Source of the DNA: DASRDS01 sp035570055
GTDB lineage: Bacteria; Gemmatimonadota; Gemmatimonadetes; Gemmatimonadales; Gemmatimonadaceae
DNA: 64,000 nucleotides
NCBI GenBank assembly: GCA_035570055.1
Contig: DATMLM010000009.1
Location: 62,001 to 126,000, forward strand
Direction of reading: 5' to 3'
The notes under the pieces are model-generated. The model did not search any database. It was not told the DNA's origin and worked only from the letters and a program-made list of their open reading frames with translations. Shown piece after piece: positions 62,101 to 64,000 of the stretch. Numbering within the stretch: the first letter of the stretch is position 1; the number at the start of each line of letters is the position of its first letter. The position numbers were made by a program, and so were the translations under genes.

Positions 62101-64000
62101 GCTGTCTCGGTACACCGGCGTTGCGGGGCTAGAGACGGTCGACCCCACCGGCACGCCCACCAGTTGCCAAGGGCTGTACGATGTCGACGATGTGTCAGTG
62201 TTGGTTCCACCCGAGCCATTGTCGAACGGCGCTCGTGGAAATATCGTCCGCGCGAGTTTCCAGGCGATTGAATCGTACACGAAACGGGTCGTGTCACTAT
62301 TGCGATCGATGATCGACCCCAGCCGGCGTTTCGCGTCGTAGGTGAATTGCGTGCTCACCCCATCGGGATCAGTCCACGTTCGTAAGGTGGAGTCGCTCGC
62401 CACCGATATCGTCGTGATCCGGCCGGCGCCAGGCTGACCGTTCGTGCCGGGCTCTTGGATTTGTTGCAACCCGTACGTCCCGTATGTGAGCAGAGTATAG
62501 GTCGGGGCGCCACTGTATGTACGGAAGGGATCCGTGACTTGAGTCAGGCGTCCACTGCCGTCATAAGCGTACTTGGTGGTTCGCCCGTAGCGATCCGATA
62601 TCTGAGTGAGTTGCCCCAGATAGTTGAACGTCGCTCTCGAGGAGTCTGGTGCCACGCGCGTCCACGTGAGACCGGACCCAGTGCCCGTCACACGCAGAGT
62701 GGTGAAATCGCCTTTCTCGCTGGTATAGGCGCAGCTGCTTATGCACGGACCGGTGAAGTACTCGAATGAGCCGACGCCGCTTGAGATGATCACCGAGCTG
62801 TCAGCAGATTGCCAATACAGGTGTTGCACACCCGCTATAGTCCAACCGCGAGCTACCGGCGACTTGGTCTCGTTCAGGATCACCAGTTTCGTTCGTACCG
62901 AATCCAGTTCGGTATGGGTGTTATCGGTCGCTGTTACATACAACGTGATCGGATACACACCAGTCGCGTAGCTGCTCGCGTCGAAGACGCCTGACAGCGC
63001 ATACCAGCCCACTAACGGACCAGCCCGTGGCGGAGGAGCGAACTTAAGTGCGTTGTCGCCGTTAGCGAATGTCACGAGCGTGCCATTGATCCTCGCTTGC
63101 AATTGATAACTCTGAAGCGTGTCTATCCCATAAGGTGAATCGTAGACATCAAGGCGAATAAGCGGTCGCACGGCCAGACGATCGCCGTTGTATCCCAACA
63201 CAACGCGGCGCGCCGTGCTCAACGAGAAGTACGGTGCTGTTCCCATTGACTGCACGTTTGCGAAGCATGCGTAGGCGCATCGGGCGACATTGTGAGCCGC
63301 ATTAGTTGCAAATGTCGTGTCGATCTGTACCTCTATAGGATAGTTGGGAATGACTTCGGTCGCGGTCGCGTTGGCACCGCCGGCGAGATATTCCACGGTC
63401 CCAGATGTACCGACTACGCTGCCGGCGAAAAACCCGACCCCCGCCGTGATGCTGTCCGAATGATTTACTCTCACAGGCGATGTCGTGCTGCATGATATCG
63501 GCGAGCCCGACCACGTACATTGCGATGAAGCCACGAACGTCCCGTTAACCTGGCTCGTATTGGTCACTTCAAACGCCTGCGAAGTGGACAGACCTGGGTA
63601 GTACAGCGTGTCCGGATTGCTCCCCTTTACTCGGATGGTCAGGGCCACCGCAGTGAAACTCAGAGTGGTCTGCAGCGTCACTGGGCCCTGCAGGTTGACC
63701 GTCAGCCCACCGGTCCCCGTCCCGCTGGTCGCGTAGACAATGTGAAACGTCTTGAACGAGTTAGCATTGACCGTGATCTGCGTCTCAACGGTCTGGCATG
63801 ATGAGAGAGCGCCGGTCCTAGAGCAACTGACGTTGAAGACTCCGGGGCTATTGGTAGTATCCCACACCGTAGCGTACAGAGTATCCTGCGTGGACACGGC
63901 GCCGACAGTAAGAGACGTATTGCAAGGCGACACTGCGTAGTGGCTGACATCGCAGCTGCCTGACGCAACCGTTCTTATCGCGCGTCCCGTGCCACCAGAC
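59185..64000 (-). CDS. RHS-repeat/YD-repeat protein with variable C-terminal domain (start off the window)
   Basis: At least 1605 residues; the frame is open to base 64000, so the start is outside. The N-terminal visible part has beta-sandwich repeats (VTNTSQVNGTFVASSQCTW). From about residue 430 of the visible part YD repeats follow (YLGQLTQISDRYGRTTKYAY; YDGSGRLTQVTD). The conserved RHS core end is KGAFYEGDSTQAYYLQNRWY, DPQAGRFMSEDPTAAAGVNR and SDPIGLD. After it, about 210 residues form a variable tip with GAHCAIRYQTTSGVDFIIEL and GNSNRFVYDVLSQAG, possibly a papain-like or other toxin fold. Confidence 0.85.
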   Translation of the reverse strand, partial: SGGTGRAIRTVASGSCDVSHYAVSPCNTSLTVGAVSTQDTLYATVWDTTNSPGVFNVSCSRTGALSSCQTVETQITVNANSFKTFHIVYATSGTGTGGLTVNLQGPVTLQTTLSFTAVALTIRVKGSNPDTLYYPGLSTSQAFEVTNTSQVNGTFVASSQCTWSGSPISCSTTSPVRVNHSDSITAGVGFFAGSVVGTSGTVEYLAGGANATATEVIPNYPIEVQIDTTFATNAAHNVARCAYACFANVQSMGTAPYFSLSTARRVVLGYNGDRLAVRPLIRLDVYDSPYGIDTLQSYQLQARINGTLVTFANGDNALKFAPPPRAGPLVGWYALSGVFDASSYATGVYPITLYVTATDNTHTELDSVRTKLVILNETKSPVARGWTIAGVQHLYWQSADSSVIISSGVGSFEYFTGPCISSCAYTSEKGDFTTLRVTGTGSGLTWTRVAPDSSRATFNYLGQLTQISDRYGRTTKYAYDGSGRLTQVTDPFRTYSGAPTYTLLTYGTYGLQQIQEPGTNGQPGAGRITTISVASDSTLRTWTDPDGVSTQFTYDAKRRLGSIIDRNSDTTRFVYDSIAWKLARTIFPRAPFDNGSGGTNTDTSSTSYSPWQLVGVPVGSTVSSPATPVYRDSIKGSVTDAGGVVTLGIFDHWGQFVASWDAFGAKTAIARDSLGFAMTVTHPSTAVDQYSYVGGQATFVALAGMQATYQHYGAYGVLDSMTTGSQVQKWFLGPAGRVDSTEVTGSDTTLTRFYYDALYRDTLTIDAGGHGVSQHYDAAFGSLDTVTNHANGAATVTVFDTYGRDSIVTNWPHPWVAPFAAKLVTYDAINRPTALTDSAISSTPTTIKYGGILPYRVQDPVGNVYRSAYSPLGSVTQQFDPADTLNRYSSYRYNKTGLLTSLTNRRGNQIQFTYDSRRRLRTRSGTNLMSATFSYDTIGLRTVRQNAVETDTILTDLAGFVQKITSYIGTIKFVESYFYDSAGRIDSLGFSSSGGVSLVQRRFIYDARTGTLDTIRLNGVHGFTTTLQYNRLLRPTGTTYPGGFPHSDSTTATGDHYRLDFHNNSAIDNALNTKAGFSPDHQITDLVTVFVPLNEWDDFQYAYDNGDRLAALRSQLITPANFATTCPSDTTSGFHCTQAPTSDTLEYDAANNIIGGTIGGVSLGGTYTTGNRATSLRGVTHAYDLDGNDTLSGDRHYYWSADGLLDSVHAGSVTLIYEYDAAGHLVRKRQHGRAGPGVLGIFLWDGDQLVAEVDSAGATRIGEYVYTPNATRPFALIEGNSTISVGYYSYDPMGNVDGIVRADTAPGSQALQGEYQYDEWGTLMPVVDSEAQNRIRWKGAFYEGDSTQAYYLQNRWYDPQAGRFMSEDPTAAAGVNRYLFANSDWLNRSDPIGLDISCVETDWVVYDTETYEIVRVDFGSIDCYDAQGRAQRMARNGLEHEDHIRISVGCRPLYGFPANALGAHCAIRYQTTSGVDFIIELLNRNGKDSVFFWSANGTEPTHPDITVSSYQWVPTNVDPDRFWFSVSQNLSAWTGGSYDLFGGGNSNRFVYDVLSQAGANVPWAAINAMTKRGLVVPGACGGYGVSNGTDCSGSPDTWAPSELY

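Noticed and set aside
1..64000. CRISPR array, rRNA, complete tRNA or IS element with terminal repeats
   Set aside because: None found by reading both strands: no regularly spaced repeats, no rRNA segments, no transposase genes. Only the tRNA-Arg 3' half was seen.

Overview
The window looks like a piece of a high-GC chromosome, most likely from the Gemmatimonadota; Acidobacteriota is the main alternative. The inference rests on family composition, not on a marker gene. It contains an ADOP/MacB-type permease, a Ser/Thr kinase whose wording is typical of Gemmatimonadota kinases, many ECF sigma factors, and TolB/PQQ-type beta-propellers. There is no rRNA, no complete tRNA and no CRISPR array.

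Region 1, about 1-37,270, reads as ordinary chromosome. In order it holds: a PQQ-propeller dehydrogenase-like protein cut by the left edge; a DJ-1/PfpI-YHS protein; an ADOP permease divergent from PhoD; an ECF sigma-DUF3300-DUF2950 operon; two FixJ-type regulators and a PAS histidine kinase, facing a third regulator; a complete RND efflux operon followed by a second ECF sigma factor with a DUF417 protein; an AI-2E transporter and stress-type small proteins; a cytochrome P450-ferredoxin-panB operon divergent from a LysR regulator; an M23 peptidase; a lipoprotein beta-propeller; a small cation transporter; an OprB-type porin fusion; a DtxR/MntR repressor; a short Ser/Thr kinase; an S1C-type protease; and a CPBP protease.

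Region 2, about 37,650 to at least 57,200, has the character of an integrated accessory island. It opens with the 3' half of a tRNA-Arg(ACG) on the minus strand, from anticodon loop to discriminator base, which is the usual scar of integration into a tRNA 3' end. Next comes a dense set of NAD/nucleotide-signalling immunity genes: a TIR protein with a Shedu-like C-terminal region, then a tight operon of patatin phospholipase, double-TIR protein and SLOG protein, with a convergent ThsB-like TIR protein. Decayed genes and a second SLOG remnant lie among them. Further right are a trypsin-like protease beside an unrecognised 489-residue protein, a HEPN-like protein, RelE/NadS and VapBC toxin-antitoxin pairs, GIY-YIG and RadC proteins, small cysteine-rich proteins, and a MobC-like relaxosome protein.

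Region 3, about 57,500-64,000, is a minus-strand operon: a very large RHS-repeat protein cut by the right edge, a TPR protein and a membrane protein, ending at a strong hairpin.

The best candidate for an undescribed system is the patatin + double TIR + SLOG operon with its adjacent ThsB-like gene (39,600-43,466). It looks like a Thoeris-style circuit in which a TIR-made nucleotide could be read by a SLOG protein and executed by a phospholipase. No CD-NTase is present, so ordinary CBASS does not explain it.
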